A stretch of 64,000 bases of DNA, taken from the NCBI RefSeq assembly GCF_036013915.1, contig NZ_CP107899.1, positions 1,426,001 to 1,490,000 on the forward strand, read 5' to 3'. Made by a program: the position numbers and the translations under genes. The notes under the pieces are model-generated. The model saw only the letters and a program-made list of their open reading frames with translations. It made no database searches and was not told the origin of the DNA. Positions 8,367 through 17,355 of the stretch are shown here, one piece after another. Numbering within the stretch: position 1 is the first letter of the stretch; every line of letters begins with the position of its first letter. The DNA comes from Streptomyces sp. NBC_00464. Its GTDB lineage: Bacteria > Actinomycetota > Actinomycetes > Streptomycetales > Streptomycetaceae.

Positions 8367-9239
8367 CTATGACGTGAGCGTGTCGAGCCAGACGGGATCG
8401 ATCATGCCCTCGGCGACGATCACGGCCGCTCCGGTCATCTCGATCTCTCCGTCCGGATGCTCGGTGATCACCAGGGTGCCGCCCGGAAGATCGACGGTGT
8501 ACGTGACCGGAGCCCCGGTCTCCGCCGGGTCCGCAGCGTCCCGTCGTGCCGCGGCGACGGCCACGGCGCAGGCGCCGGTGCCGCAGGAGCGGGTCTCGCC
8601 CGAGCCCCGCTCGTGGACCCGCATCGCGACGTGCCGAGGCCCGCGGTCCACGACGAACTCGATGTTGACCCCGTCGGGGTAGACAGCGGCGGGCGCGAAG
8701 GACGGCTCGCGGAACAGATCCCCGGCGTGGGCCAGGTCGTCGACGAACGCGATCGCGTGCGGATTGCCCATGTTCACGTTGCGGGCGTCCCAGCTGCGGC
8801 CTCCGACGGTGACGGTGACGCCGTCGGCGGGAAGCAGGGCGCGGCCCATCGAGACGGTCACGTCGCCGTTCTTGGCGAGGTGCACCTTCTTCACGCCGCC
8901 GCGAGTGGCGACCGCGAGGTCGCCCTCCTCCACGGCACCGGCGCGCTGGAGGTAGCGGGCGAAGACGCGCACGCCGTTGCCGCACATCTCGGCGATGGAT
9001 CCGTCGGCGTTGCGGTAGTCCATGAACCACTCGGCCTCGTCGGCCATGGCCTGCGCCTCGGGGTGCGCGGCGGACCGCACGACGTGCAGCAGTCCGTCAC
9101 CGCCGATGCCGGCGCGACGGTCGCACAGCCCGGCGACGAGGGACACGGGCAGGTCGAGGGCGTTGTCCGGGTCGGGAACGATCACGAAGTCGTTCTCGGT
9201 GCCGTGGCCCTTGAGGAAGGCGATCTGCGAGGTGGTCAC
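8367..9239 (-). CDS. dapF: Diaminopimelate epimerase DapF
   Basis: Converts LL- to meso-diaminopimelate in the lysine/peptidoglycan pathway. With the GTG start at 9239 it has 290 residues and begins with the conserved segment IAFLKGHGTENDFV. An in-frame GTG seven codons upstream (9260) is possible; neither has a strong ribosome site. The two catalytic cysteines are present: Cys86 in MCGNGVRVF and Cys219 in GSGETRSCGTGAC. Streptomyces walls use LL-DAP, but meso-DAP is still needed for lysine. The gene lies beside miaA, as in other actinobacteria, and is probably essential or conditionally so. Confidence 0.95.
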   Translation of the reverse strand: MTTSQIAFLKGHGTENDFVIVPDPDNALDLPVSLVAGLCDRRAGIGGDGLLHVVRSAAHPEAQAMADEAEWFMDYRNADGSIAEMCGNGVRVFARYLQRAGAVEEGDLAVATRGGVKKVHLAKNGDVTVSMGRALLPADGVTVTVGGRSWDARNVNMGNPHAIAFVDDLAHAGDLFREPSFAPAAVYPDGVNIEFVVDRGPRHVAMRVHERGSGETRSCGTGACAVAVAAARRDAADPAETGAPVTYTVDLPGGTLVITEHPDGEIEMTGAAVIVAEGMIDPVWLDTLTS

Positions 9240-9353
9240 AGGACAACTGTACGAGCCCACGCCGACAGCTCGGAGAACCGGCCCGCCGGAAGGGGAGCGT
9301 CGCCCGGACCGCCAGCACGCCCCGGTCCGGTCCGGTCCTCGGTTCCGCAGTCC

Positions 9354-9794
9354 TCAGTTCTGCAGTCGTGCCACGCGCCAGACGGCCAGCGCGACCAGTA
9401 CGGCGCACACCGCGACGTACAGCGCGATCACCCGCCAGTCGGCCCGCTCCCCGGACCCCCGGGACGGCAGTCCCGGCCAGGTGTGTCCGACGCGGCGGGC
9501 GGCCATCATGCCCCAGCCCGCGGCGCAGCAGCTGATCAGCAGTCCCAGCATCGCGACCACTGGGCCGCCGTCGCCCACCTCGAAGGCGAGCGGGAAGGCG
9601 AACATCAGCGATCCCAGAGCGGCGAGCATGACGATCGGCGCGAGCTGCCAGATTCGCATCCGGCGGGCGGGACGCAGCTCGACCTCGACCTCGGGGGTCA
9701 CGGCGAACTCATCGGGCCCGTCGGGGCTCAGACGTCCTGCTTCGTGCTGCGTGTCCGGTGCGTCTTGTTCTGTGTCGCGAGGGCCGGCCTCCAT
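9354..9794 (-). CDS. Small integral membrane protein of unknown function
   Basis: Not recognised as a named family. The 146-residue frame starts at ATG 9794 with GGAGGG nine bases upstream, which favours it over the start six codons earlier. An acidic, Gln/Asp-rich cytoplasmic N-terminus of about 45 residues is followed by hydrophobic segments at roughly 60-80, 85-105 and 125-145, separated by short basic loops (AARRVGH). It sits between dapF and miaA on the same strand, a location shared by Streptomyces genomes, but no functional link is visible. Confidence 0.7.
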   Translation of the reverse strand: MEAGPRDTEQDAPDTQHEAGRLSPDGPDEFAVTPEVEVELRPARRMRIWQLAPIVMLAALGSLMFAFPLAFEVGDGGPVVAMLGLLISCCAAGWGMMAARRVGHTWPGLPSRGSGERADWRVIALYVAVCAVLVALAVWRVARLQN

Positions 9795-9896
9795 CGCCAC
9801 GCGCCCTCCCAACTCGGACTGGTCGATCGATGCTCGATGATGGCACGCCGCAGGTCGCCGAATTGACTGGCAGGGCTTCCCGATGCCATCACGTGA

Positions 9897-10835
9897 TCAG
9901 GCTGTAACCGCTCGTTCGACCAACGCCAGCGCCCGGCCCGGGAGTTCCCCGCGGTGCTCCGCGGCACCGTTCAGCCACTGGACGCGCGGGTCGCGGCGGA
10001 ACCAGGAGTCCTGACGGCGCGCGAAGCGTTTGGTGGCGCGCACGGTCTCGGTGCGCGCCTCGTCCTCGGTGCACTCCCCCGCCAGGGCGGTGAGCACCTG
10101 CTGATAGCCGAGCGCCCGGGAGGCGGTGCGCCCCTCCCGCAGGCCCAGCGCCTCCAGGGCGCGCACCTCGTCCACGAGTCCGGCCTCCCACATCCGGTCG
10201 ACCCGCATCGCGATGCGCTCGTCGAGCTCCGGGCGGGCCACGTCGACGCCGATCTGGACGGCGTCGTAGACCGCATCGTTACCCGGGAGGTTGGCGGTGA
10301 AGGGCTTGCCGGTGATCTCGATGACCTCAAGGGCCCGCACGATGCGCCGGCCGTTGCTCGGCAGGATGGCGCGGCCCGCCTCGGGGTCGGCCGCGGACAG
10401 CCGCTCGTGCAGCGCTCCGGAGCCGTGCTCGGCCAGCTCCGCCTCCAGCGCGGCCCGGACGCCGGGGTCCGTCCCGGGGAACTCCAGGGCGTCGATCGCG
10501 CCCTTCACGTACAGCCCGGAACCGCCCACCAGGACCGGCGTGCGGCCCTCGGCGAGCAGCCGGTCGATCTCGATGCGGGCCAGGCGCTGGTACTCCGCAA
10601 CGCTGGCGGCCTCGGTGACGTCCCAGATGTCCAGCAATCGGTGGGGTACGGATCCGCGCTCGTCGGGCGTCAGCTTGGCGGTGCCGATGTCCATCCCCCG
10701 GTAGAGCTGCATGGAGTCGGCGTTGACCACTTCGCCCCCGAGCTGCTGGGCGAGGAACACCCCCAGGTCGGACTTTCCGGCTGCGGTGGGACCGACGACG
10801 GCGATGACCCGCGGTGCGGGAGCTGGACTTCTCAC
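9897..10835 (-). CDS. miaA: tRNA dimethylallyltransferase MiaA
   Basis: Transfers dimethylallyl from DMAPP to the N6 of A37 in tRNAs reading UNN codons, which is the substrate for MiaB further along the window. It has 312 residues, a normal length. The P-loop GPTAAGKS lies at 15-22, followed by NADSMQLYRGMDIGTAK, the family's core nucleotide/tRNA site. The DxxR region and the C-terminal RQxxWFRRDPRVQWL segment are intact. miaA and miaB are on the same strand but separated by the antitoxin-like and LigB-like genes. Loss of miaA in S. coelicolor is known to affect translation of UUA (bldA) codons. Confidence 0.95.
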   Translation of the reverse strand: MRSPAPAPRVIAVVGPTAAGKSDLGVFLAQQLGGEVVNADSMQLYRGMDIGTAKLTPDERGSVPHRLLDIWDVTEAASVAEYQRLARIEIDRLLAEGRTPVLVGGSGLYVKGAIDALEFPGTDPGVRAALEAELAEHGSGALHERLSAADPEAGRAILPSNGRRIVRALEVIEITGKPFTANLPGNDAVYDAVQIGVDVARPELDERIAMRVDRMWEAGLVDEVRALEALGLREGRTASRALGYQQVLTALAGECTEDEARTETVRATKRFARRQDSWFRRDPRVQWLNGAAEHRGELPGRALALVERAVTA

Positions 10836-11074
10836 TGCCCCAGTCTCGCAAACCTCGGGGCCGTTCCCGAATGGGCGAGGCGCAGGCCGTGGGGCACCCG
10901 CCGCGTCACGCCCCTACCGAGTAAAATGGTGTCTACATTTGGGTGGTTTCTCATGGTTCTGCCGTTTGTCCCCCCACACCGCCGATGCCGCGGCCGGGAG
11001 AGTACGGGACAGCAGGGCGGGTACCGGGGCCGGAGAGAGCACGCGCACGCAGCCCCCAGCAGAGAAGGTGTCCG
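10836..11074. promoter_or_regulatory. Divergent miaA / antitoxin-like promoter region
   Basis: This 239-base gap holds the promoters of two divergent genes. A rare A/T-rich stretch GTAAAATG (10921-10928) stands out in the GC background and could be a -10 element for the rightward gene, but no matching -35 box is evident at the usual distance. Confidence 0.4.
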
Positions 11075-11338
11075 ATGGGCTTCATGGACAATTTGAAGGC
11101 GAAGCTGAGCCCGGCGAAGGACAAGGTGAGCGACCTCGCGCAGCAGCACGGGGACAAGATCGACCAGGGGCTCGACAAGGCCGCGCGGACGGTGGACGCG
11201 AAGACCAAGGGCAAGTACAGCGACAAGATCGTGTCCGGCACGCAGAAGGCCAAGGGGGCCGTGGACCGGCTGGCCCAGAAGGACGGGGGCGGTACGCCGC
11301 CCGCTCCGGGCAGCACTCCGCCGCCGCCCGCCTCCTGA
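11075..11338 (+). CDS. MT0933/Rv0909-type antitoxin-like small protein
   Basis: An 87-residue, Lys/Asp-rich hydrophilic protein; ATG at 11075 follows GAAGGTG. The middle reads as the Rv0909-like antitoxin family: KLSPAKDKVSDLAQQHGDK, then a GLDKAARTVDAKTKGKYSDK core, then an amphipathic helix. The tail is Gly/Pro-rich and low in complexity. In mycobacteria such proteins pair with an SRPBCC-fold toxin (Rv0910). No such partner is adjacent here: neighbours are divergent miaA and a convergent LigB-like gene. It may therefore be an orphan, or the family label may not reflect its function. An 18-bp perfect terminator hairpin follows closely. Confidence 0.7.
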   Translation: MGFMDNLKAKLSPAKDKVSDLAQQHGDKIDQGLDKAARTVDAKTKGKYSDKIVSGTQKAKGAVDRLAQKDGGGTPPAPGSTPPPPAS

Positions 11339-11356
11339 CAGCGGGCCGCAGGACAG

Positions 11357-11396
11357 CACGACGGCCGTGGAGCGGCATCGCTCCACGGCCGTCGTG
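11357..11396 (+). terminator. Terminator of the antitoxin-like gene
   Basis: Perfect 18-bp stem (11357-11374 pairing with 11379-11396) around a GCAT loop, 18 bases after the stop codon. Its right arm is followed by two imperfect copies of CGCGAGACGTC and of TGCGTWCTGCC (11390-11458), a short direct duplication of no evident function. Confidence 0.88.
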
Positions 11397-11469
11397 CGTT
11401 CTGCCCGCGAGACGTCATGCGTACTGCCTGCTCGCGAGACGTCGTGCGTTCTGCCTTTGAGTGAGAGGG

Positions 11470-12183
11470 TCAGGACCAGGCCGCGACCATGTAGCCCACG
11501 CCGTACGGTGCGTCGTCGTACAGCAGCCTGCCGTCCAGTCCGGCTCCCTCGGCCGCCCCCGCGAGCACCTGCCAGGGCGCGCGGCCCGCGGCCTTGAGTT
11601 CGTACGCCAGCGCTTCGTCCAGCGCGATCAGCGCACCCGTGTCCGCCGCCCCCAGCGCGCGCGAGGCAGCCGCGTCGAAACCGGCGGCGCGCTCGTCGAG
11701 GTAGCCGGGCGCCTTCAGGGTGCGGCAGGCACTGCCGTCGCCCATCACCAGCAGCGCGACCCGCTCCGCACGTGCGGCCAGCTCACGCCCCGTCTCCGAG
11801 CAGCGGCCGGTCTCCAGCGGCTCCCCCACACCGAGCGCCTCGACCGGGGTACCCGACCAGCCGGTGCGGGACAGCAGCCACGCGCCGACCGCGAGCGACG
11901 GAGCGAGCGGGCGCTCCGCGACCGTGCCCAGGTCCCGTCCCAGCCGTACGCCGAGGTCCACACCGAACTCCTGGAAGCCACCGGTGGCGCCCTCCGGGTG
12001 GGTACCGCGGCCCGCGAGGTCCGCGGGGCCGACCACGATCAGCAGATCGGGCCGGGAGGCCGCGAGCACGCCCAGGGCGTCGGTGCACGCGGTCCGCGCC
12101 TCATCGAGCTCGGGCGCGGCACCAGCGGCGACATCGGGGACCAGCAACGGCGGACAGGGGCAGACAGCGGCGGCGACAAGCAT
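11470..12183 (-). CDS. Class III extradiol dioxygenase-like (LigB-fold) protein
   Basis: A 237-residue Ala-rich protein with the fold of LigB-type Fe(II) extradiol dioxygenases. The N-terminus carries the typical AAVCPCPPLLVPDV segment and a VVGPAD strand. The middle has LLSRTGW and LLVMGDGSAC, and the C-terminus has YDDAPYGVGYMVA. The classical iron-binding His pair of LigB is not obvious: the first motif reads CPCPPLL rather than containing His, so catalytic activity is uncertain. A protein of this sort sits between miaB and miaA in mycobacteria too, implying an old conserved but unexplained association with tRNA-modification genes. Confidence 0.7.
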   Translation of the reverse strand: MLVAAAVCPCPPLLVPDVAAGAAPELDEARTACTDALGVLAASRPDLLIVVGPADLAGRGTHPEGATGGFQEFGVDLGVRLGRDLGTVAERPLAPSLAVGAWLLSRTGWSGTPVEALGVGEPLETGRCSETGRELAARAERVALLVMGDGSACRTLKAPGYLDERAAGFDAAASRALGAADTGALIALDEALAYELKAAGRAPWQVLAGAAEGAGLDGRLLYDDAPYGVGYMVAAWS

Positions 12184-12233
12184 GGTGGGCAGCGTACTGG
12201 CCTGCCGCTACCGCACGGGGATCGGTACGCCCG

Positions 12234-13754
12234 TCAGTCGCAGCCGCAGCCCGGTGCCGAGGCGGCGGGCAGCGGCGCCGGGGCGCCGATCCCGGGCAGG
12301 CCCAGCATGACGCCGACGGGCTTGGCGGCAGCAGCGGCGGTGCGCTTCTCCCAGGCGTCCCCCGAGCGGGTCCGCCGCACCCCGAGGGGCGCGCCCTCGG
12401 CGAGCAGGTGGTGCGGGGCGGCGTAGCTGATCTCGACGGTCACCACGTCGCCGGGCCTTACGTCCTCGTCCGGCTTGGTGAAGTGGACCAGGCGGTTGTC
12501 GGGCGCGCGGCCGGACAGGCGGTGGGTCGCGCCGTCCTTGCGGCCCTCGCCCTCCGCGACCATGACGTCCAGGGTGCGGCCGACCTGCTTCTTGTTCTCC
12601 GACCAGGAGATCTCCTCCTGGAGGACGGACAGACGCATGTACCGCTCCTGGACGACCTCCTTGGGGATCTGCCCTTCCATGTCGGCGGCCGGGGTTCCGG
12701 GGCGCTTGGAGTACTGGAAGGTGAAGGCGTTGGCGAAGCGCGCCTCGCGGACCGCGTGCATGGTCTGCTCGAAGTCCTCCTCGGTCTCACCGGGGAAGCC
12801 GACGATGATGTCGGTGGAGATCGCTGCGTCCGGCATCGCGGCCCGCACCTTGTCGATGATGCCGAGGAAGCGTTCCTGCCGGTACGAGCGCCGCATCGCC
12901 TTCAGGATCGTGTCCGAGCCCGACTGCATCGGCATGTGCAGCTGCGGCATCACGTTCGGCGTCTCGGCCATGGCCGCGATCACGTCGTCGGTGAAGTCGC
13001 GCGGGTGCGGCGAGGTGAAGCGGACCCGCTCCAGGCCCTCGATCCGCCCGCAGGCCCGCAGCAGCTTGGAGAAGGCCTCCCGGTCACCGATGTCGGAGCC
13101 GTACGCGTTGACGTTCTGGCCGAGCAGGGTGATCTCGGAGACGCCCTCGGCGACCAGGGCCTCGATCTCGGCCAGGATGTCGCCGGTCCGGCGGTCCTTC
13201 TCCTTGCCGCGCAGCGCCGGGACGATGCAGAAGGTGCAGGTGTTGTTGCAGCCGACGGAGATCGAGACCCAGGCGGCGTACGCGGACTCGCGGCGGGTGG
13301 GCAGCGTCGAGGGGAACGCCTCCAGGGACTCGGCGATCTCGATCTGCGCCTCCTCCTGGATACGGGCGCGCTCCAGCAGCACGGGCAGCTTGCCGATGTT
13401 GTGCGTACCGAAGACGACATCGACCCAGGGGGCCCGCTGGACGATGGTGTCGCGGTCCTTCTGCGCGAGGCAGCCGCCGACCGCGATCTGCATCCCGGGG
13501 CGCTTCGTCTTCATCGGGGCGAGCCGGCCGAGGTTGCCGTAGAGCTTGTTGTCGGCGTTCTCCCGCACCGCGCAGGTGTTGAAGACGACGACATCGGCGT
13601 CACCGTCGGATCCCTCGGGCGCCCGCACATAGCCGGCGTCCTCCAGCAGACCCGACAGCCGCTCGGAGTCGTGGACGTTCATCTGGCACCCGTAGGTGCG
13701 CACCTCATAGCTTTTTCTGACGTCCACTGCTTCGCTCCGGTTGCCGCTGCTCAT
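12234..13754 (-). CDS. miaB: tRNA-2-methylthio-N6-dimethylallyladenosine synthase MiaB
   Basis: Radical-SAM methylthiotransferase that adds the 2-methylthio group to i6A37 made by MiaA. It has 506 residues from the ATG at 13754, chosen because MiaB N-termini begin just before [11 protein letters not shown]. The auxiliary cluster Cys are at about 23, 61 and 95. The radical-SAM CxxxCxxC is at 169/173/176 (GCNNTCTFC). The UPF0004, radical-SAM and TRAM domains are in order. The last 40 residues after TRAM are an Ala/Pro-rich extension ending in a Cys-Gly-Cys-Asp motif, not needed in other MiaB proteins. RimO, its paralogue for ribosomal protein S12, is also in this window. Confidence 0.95.
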   Translation of the reverse strand: MSSGNRSEAVDVRKSYEVRTYGCQMNVHDSERLSGLLEDAGYVRAPEGSDGDADVVVFNTCAVRENADNKLYGNLGRLAPMKTKRPGMQIAVGGCLAQKDRDTIVQRAPWVDVVFGTHNIGKLPVLLERARIQEEAQIEIAESLEAFPSTLPTRRESAYAAWVSISVGCNNTCTFCIVPALRGKEKDRRTGDILAEIEALVAEGVSEITLLGQNVNAYGSDIGDREAFSKLLRACGRIEGLERVRFTSPHPRDFTDDVIAAMAETPNVMPQLHMPMQSGSDTILKAMRRSYRQERFLGIIDKVRAAMPDAAISTDIIVGFPGETEEDFEQTMHAVREARFANAFTFQYSKRPGTPAADMEGQIPKEVVQERYMRLSVLQEEISWSENKKQVGRTLDVMVAEGEGRKDGATHRLSGRAPDNRLVHFTKPDEDVRPGDVVTVEISYAAPHHLLAEGAPLGVRRTRSGDAWEKRTAAAAAKPVGVMLGLPGIGAPAPLPAASAPGCGCD

Positions 13755-13889
13755 GCGACAAGGGTAGGCGCTGCCCGGACACCTCCCGCCGCGGGCGGCT
13801 TCCGGACCGTACACCGGCGCCCGCCGCGGCAGAGCAGATCCGATGGCACCCCTGGCCAGGGCCGGGAATCACCTGGCAGGATCGCCGCC
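13755..13889. promoter_or_regulatory. Divergent miaB / TAXI promoter region
   Basis: A 135-base GC-rich gap between divergent starts. It must hold both promoters, but no clear -10/-35 pair or inverted repeat was found. Confidence 0.35.
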
Positions 13890-14891
13890 ATGCTCCCGGC
13901 AGGACTGTCCCGAATCGGCCGGCGTCGCTCCCTTCGGACGGGCGCCGCCCTCGTCGTCGTGCTCGGACTGCTGCTCTGGTGGCTGCTCCCCCTCGGCGAC
14001 CCGGCGCCGACCGGGTCGCTGACGTTCAGTACCGGGGTGCGCAGCGGCGTCTACGAGCGCTACGGCGAGCGGCTCAAGGGTGCGCTCGCCAAGGACCTGC
14101 CCGAGGTGTCGATACGGCTGCAGACCAGTGAGGGCTCGCAGCAGAACATCGCCCGGGTCGCGACGGGCCAGGCCGATTTCACCATCGCCACCACCGACGC
14201 CCTCGCCACCTATATCCGGGGCCACAAGCCGGGCGCCGACCGGCTGCGCGGCTGTGTCCGGCTGTACGACGACTACATTCAGCTTGTCGTGAAGCGGGAC
14301 TCGGACATCCGCAAGGTCGGGGATCTGCGCGGCAAGAGGGTCGCGGTCGGACAGCCCGGGTCGGGGGTGCGGCTGGTCGCCGACCGGCTGATGACGGCCG
14401 CGGGCCTGAACCCCGTCGACGACGTGACGGCGGTGCCGGCCGGGATCGACACGATGCCGAAGCTGCTGAGGGAGGGCCGGCTCGACGCGTTCTTCTGGTC
14501 CGGCGGCCTGCCGACCACCGCGGTGGCGGATCTCTCGGACCGGTTCTCGATCCGGCTGGTCCCGCTGGAGGACCCGCTCATCAAGGAGCTCCAGGCGGCC
14601 GGGGGGTCCACCCGCTACTACCGCTCGGCCGTGATGCCCGCCGACGCCTACCGCAACGCGCAGCAGGGGCAGGCCATCCCCACCGTGGCGGTCGCCAATG
14701 TGCTGGTGACCACGGACCGCACGGACGCGGCGATGACGGAGGCGTTCACCCGGACGGTGATCGACAGCCGGGACCGGATCGGGCGCGAGGTGCACGCCGC
14801 GCAGCTGGTGGACCTCCGGACGGCGATCTACACGGATCCGCTGCCGCTGCACGAAGGGGCCAAGCGCTACTACCGCTCGGTCAAGCCCTGA
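13890..14891 (+). CDS. TAXI-family solute-binding protein (orphan, membrane anchored)
   Basis: TRAP-associated extracytoplasmic binding protein of 333 residues. A basic stretch and one long hydrophobic helix (about 20-40, ending WWLLPLG) act as an uncleaved anchor or signal; there is no lipobox Cys. The TAXI fold is marked by FSTGVRSGVYERYGERL, then LQTSEGSQQNIARVATGQADF, then GKRVAVGQPGSGVRLVA. Characterised TAXI proteins, for example from Thermus, bind glutamate or other carboxylates. No DctQ/DctM permease gene is nearby, so classical TRAP transport is unsupported. It converges on gluK-gluR, suggesting it might bind glutamate and present it to the sensor kinase; that is inference. Confidence 0.85.
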   Translation: MLPAGLSRIGRRRSLRTGAALVVVLGLLLWWLLPLGDPAPTGSLTFSTGVRSGVYERYGERLKGALAKDLPEVSIRLQTSEGSQQNIARVATGQADFTIATTDALATYIRGHKPGADRLRGCVRLYDDYIQLVVKRDSDIRKVGDLRGKRVAVGQPGSGVRLVADRLMTAAGLNPVDDVTAVPAGIDTMPKLLREGRLDAFFWSGGLPTTAVADLSDRFSIRLVPLEDPLIKELQAAGGSTRYYRSAVMPADAYRNAQQGQAIPTVAVANVLVTTDRTDAAMTEAFTRTVIDSRDRIGREVHAAQLVDLRTAIYTDPLPLHEGAKRYYRSVKP

Positions 14892-14930
14892 GGGACCCCG
14901 CAAGCCCCGAGGGACCCCGCCCCGGCTTCC

Positions 14931-16325
14931 TCAGCCCTGCGGCCCGTTGCGCGGCACCGAGACCGTCACGCGCAGCCCGTGCGGTTCGTTGCGCGCGCAG
15001 GAGAGCGAGCCGGCGCTCGCGGCGAGGAGCGCCTTGGAGATGGAGAGGCCAAGGCCTGACCCCCGTACGTTCTGATGCTGGGAACTGCGCCAGAACCGGT
15101 CACCGACGCGCTCCATCTCCTGATCGGTGAGCCCCGGTCCGCCGTCCGCCACGACCACGGTGACGCAGGTGCTCCCGGCAGCGACCGTGACCCGGACCTC
15201 CTCGTCCTCGGGCGTGAACTTGAGGGCGTTGTCGATGATGGCGTCGAGTGCGCTGGACAGCGCGATGGGATCCGCCCAGGCGGTGACGGCCCCCATGCCG
15301 TCCGCCCGCAGTCGTACGCCCTTCTCCTCGGCCACCGGCCGCCAGGAGGCGACCCGTTCGGAGCTGAGCGCGCCTATGTCCGTGAGCTGCAGTACGGCGT
15401 CGGCGTGCTCGGCCAGCGCCAGGTCGAGCAGGTCGTCGAGGACCTGGCCCAGGCGCTTGCCCTCCGTACGCACGGAAGCGATCTCCTGGTTGCCCTCGGG
15501 CAGTTCGAGGGCGAGCAGCTCGATCCGCAGCAGCAGCGCCGCCAGTGGATTGCGCAACTGGTGCGAGGCGTCGGCGACAAAGGCGCGCTGCTGCTCCAGC
15601 ACGTCCTCGACGTTGTCGGCCATCTCGTTGAACGAGCGGGCCAGGCGCCTGAGTTCCGGTGGCCCGCCCGACGCCGCGACCCGGGACCGCATCCGGCCGC
15701 TGGCGATGTCGTGGGCGGCGGCGTCCAGCGTCCGCACGGGGAGCAGTACCCAGCCGGTGAGCCGGTTCGCGGCGCCCAGGGCCACCAGCATCGCGATCAC
15801 CTCACCCGCGGCGATCAGCAGCCAGCCGCGGAGCGTGGCGGCACGCATCTGGTCGGTGGGCGAGTCGATGACGACGACGGCGACCACATCGCCGTCCCGC
15901 ACGACGGGCGAGGCGACGACGACCCGGCCGTCCTGCCAGGGCCAGACCTGGGGCGGATCGTGGCTGCGGCGGCCGAGCAGCGCCTCGTTGAACGCCTCAC
16001 GGCCCTCGCCCTCGACGGGCAGCCGCCAGGACCCCGGCGCCTTGGCCATCGCGGAGTCGTCACGGTAGAAGACGCCGGCCCGGATGCCGTAGACGGCGTC
16101 GTACGTCTCCAGCTCGCCCTGGAGCGTGCGGCGCCGCTCGTCGTAGCCGCTGGTGCGTTCGGTGATGAACTGGGCGAGTGCGGCGAAGCGTGCCGTGTCG
16201 TCGATGCGGTCGATCACGACGCGCTGCTGTTCGGCTGCGGCCCCGCTGACGGCCAGCGGGAAGCCGAGCGCGAGCAGAACGCTCGCCATGAGGACGATGA
16301 GCAGTGGGAGCAGCCGGGTACGCAA
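14931..16325 (-). CDS. gluK: Sensor histidine kinase GluK (glutamate sensing)
   Basis: Membrane histidine kinase of 464 residues. TM1 covers about residues 8-30 and TM2 about 168-190, bounding an extracytoplasmic sensor domain of roughly 135 residues. A HAMP domain (VRTLDAAAHDIASGRM) follows, then HisKA with phosphoacceptor His255 in SHQLRNPLAAL, and HATPase_c with N box NALKFTPEDE, DGGPGL and GSGLGLSISK. It lies 16 bases after gluR and is co-transcribed with it. Position beside gluABCD matches the GluR-GluK system reported to sense extracellular glutamate in S. coelicolor. The symbol rests on this context plus domain layout. Confidence 0.85.
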   Translation of the reverse strand: MRTRLLPLLIVLMASVLLALGFPLAVSGAAAEQQRVVIDRIDDTARFAALAQFITERTSGYDERRRTLQGELETYDAVYGIRAGVFYRDDSAMAKAPGSWRLPVEGEGREAFNEALLGRRSHDPPQVWPWQDGRVVVASPVVRDGDVVAVVVIDSPTDQMRAATLRGWLLIAAGEVIAMLVALGAANRLTGWVLLPVRTLDAAAHDIASGRMRSRVAASGGPPELRRLARSFNEMADNVEDVLEQQRAFVADASHQLRNPLAALLLRIELLALELPEGNQEIASVRTEGKRLGQVLDDLLDLALAEHADAVLQLTDIGALSSERVASWRPVAEEKGVRLRADGMGAVTAWADPIALSSALDAIIDNALKFTPEDEEVRVTVAAGSTCVTVVVADGGPGLTDQEMERVGDRFWRSSQHQNVRGSGLGLSISKALLAASAGSLSCARNEPHGLRVTVSVPRNGPQG

Positions 16326-16341
16326 CGGGGACGTACGCCTT

Positions 16342-17034
16342 CTACGCGGACGGCGCGACGAGGCGGTAGCCGACCCCGCGCACGGTCTCGATCAGGGCGG
16401 GCAGCCGCAGTTTGGAGCGCAGGGAGGCGACATGCACCTCCAGGGTGCGTCCCGTCCCCTCCCAGCTCGTACGCCACACCTCGCTGATGATCTGCTCCCG
16501 GCGGAACACCACCCCGGGCCGCTGGGCGAGCAGCGCGAGAAGGTCGAACTCCTTGCGGGTGAGCTGTACTTCGCTCCCGTCGACACTGACCCGCCGGGTC
16601 GGCAGCTCGATGTGCACATGCCCCAGGCGCAGGGCTGCGACGGGCGTGGGCGCGGTGTCCTCGGGGCCCGTCTTGCGCCGGCTGACGGCATGGATACGGG
16701 CGAGGAGCTCACCGGTGTCGTACGGCTTGGTCACGTAGTCGTCGGCGCCGAGGTTGAGTCCGTGGATCCGCGAGCGCACGTCGGCCCGCGCCGTCACCAT
16801 GATCACGGGTACGGAGCTGCGCTTGCGGATCTTCCCGCAGACCTCGTAGCCGTCCTGGTCGGGCAGGCCGAGGTCGAGGAGCACGACCCCGAAGGCTTCG
16901 GTCTCGGTCGGCAGGAGCGCCTGGAGGGCCTCCTCGCCGCTGCGGGCGTGCACGACCTGGAAGCCGTGGCGGGCGAGGATCGCGGACAGGGCGGCGGCGA
17001 CGTGGTTGTCGTCCTCGACGAGCAGCAGTCTCAT
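16342..17034 (-). CDS. gluR: OmpR-family response regulator GluR
   Basis: A 230-residue regulator: receiver domain with acidic pocket VEDD near the N-terminus, phospho-Asp in LLDLGLPDQDGYE, and conserved Thr/Lys (VTARAD, TKPYD). A winged-helix DNA-binding domain follows (LTRKEFDLLALLAQRPG and the recognition helix region EVHVASLRSKL). The ATG at 17034 is preceded by a purine-rich AAAGGGGGG. It is expected to activate the divergent gluABCD operon when phosphorylated by GluK. An upstream extension of 16 codons is open but lacks a good ribosome site. Confidence 0.88.
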   Translation of the reverse strand: MRLLLVEDDNHVAAALSAILARHGFQVVHARSGEEALQALLPTETEAFGVVLLDLGLPDQDGYEVCGKIRKRSSVPVIMVTARADVRSRIHGLNLGADDYVTKPYDTGELLARIHAVSRRKTGPEDTAPTPVAALRLGHVHIELPTRRVSVDGSEVQLTRKEFDLLALLAQRPGVVFRREQIISEVWRTSWEGTGRTLEVHVASLRSKLRLPALIETVRGVGYRLVAPSA

Positions 17035-17355
17035 GGCCCCCCTTTCTCTCCGGATGCGCGGTGTTTGCACGGTCACGTACACCCCCGGTTACTTCCCCGT
17101 ACCGGGGCGTTTCACGTCAGGGTGTACCAGGGCATCCACTCCGATGACCGGTGGGCCAGTCAAGGCCCCTTCCGTTGCATCGAGGTTTCCGTTATGCACC
17201 CGGTACGCCCCGAGGGTCCGACAGGGCGTCCCGTTCACGCGGAGTGTCCGGTTGCAGCCGGATCGTTATGCTCAATTTCCGCTCAGATGTAATGACGCTG
17301 GTCGCACTGCGTCACTAAGGTCCTTCCCAACCGAGGAGGACGGAGCAAGAAGCCG
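17035..17355. promoter_or_regulatory. gluR / gluA divergent control region with repeats
   Basis: This 321-base region separates gluR from gluABCD. Candidate regulator sites visible by eye are a direct repeat TTCCGTTGCA / TTCCGTTATGCA (17170 and 17187), a second CGTTATGC copy at 17264-17271 matching 17190-17197, and an inverted repeat TGACGC-N10-GCGTCA at 17293-17314. A strong AGGAGG lies at 17335-17340, 15 bases before the assigned gluA ATG. Which of these GluR binds cannot be told from sequence alone. Confidence 0.5.

Noticed and set aside
10943..11074. Upstream extension of the antitoxin-like protein
   Set aside because: The added residues are unconserved Arg/Pro-rich sequence; the ATG at 11075 has a ribosome site and matches the family start.
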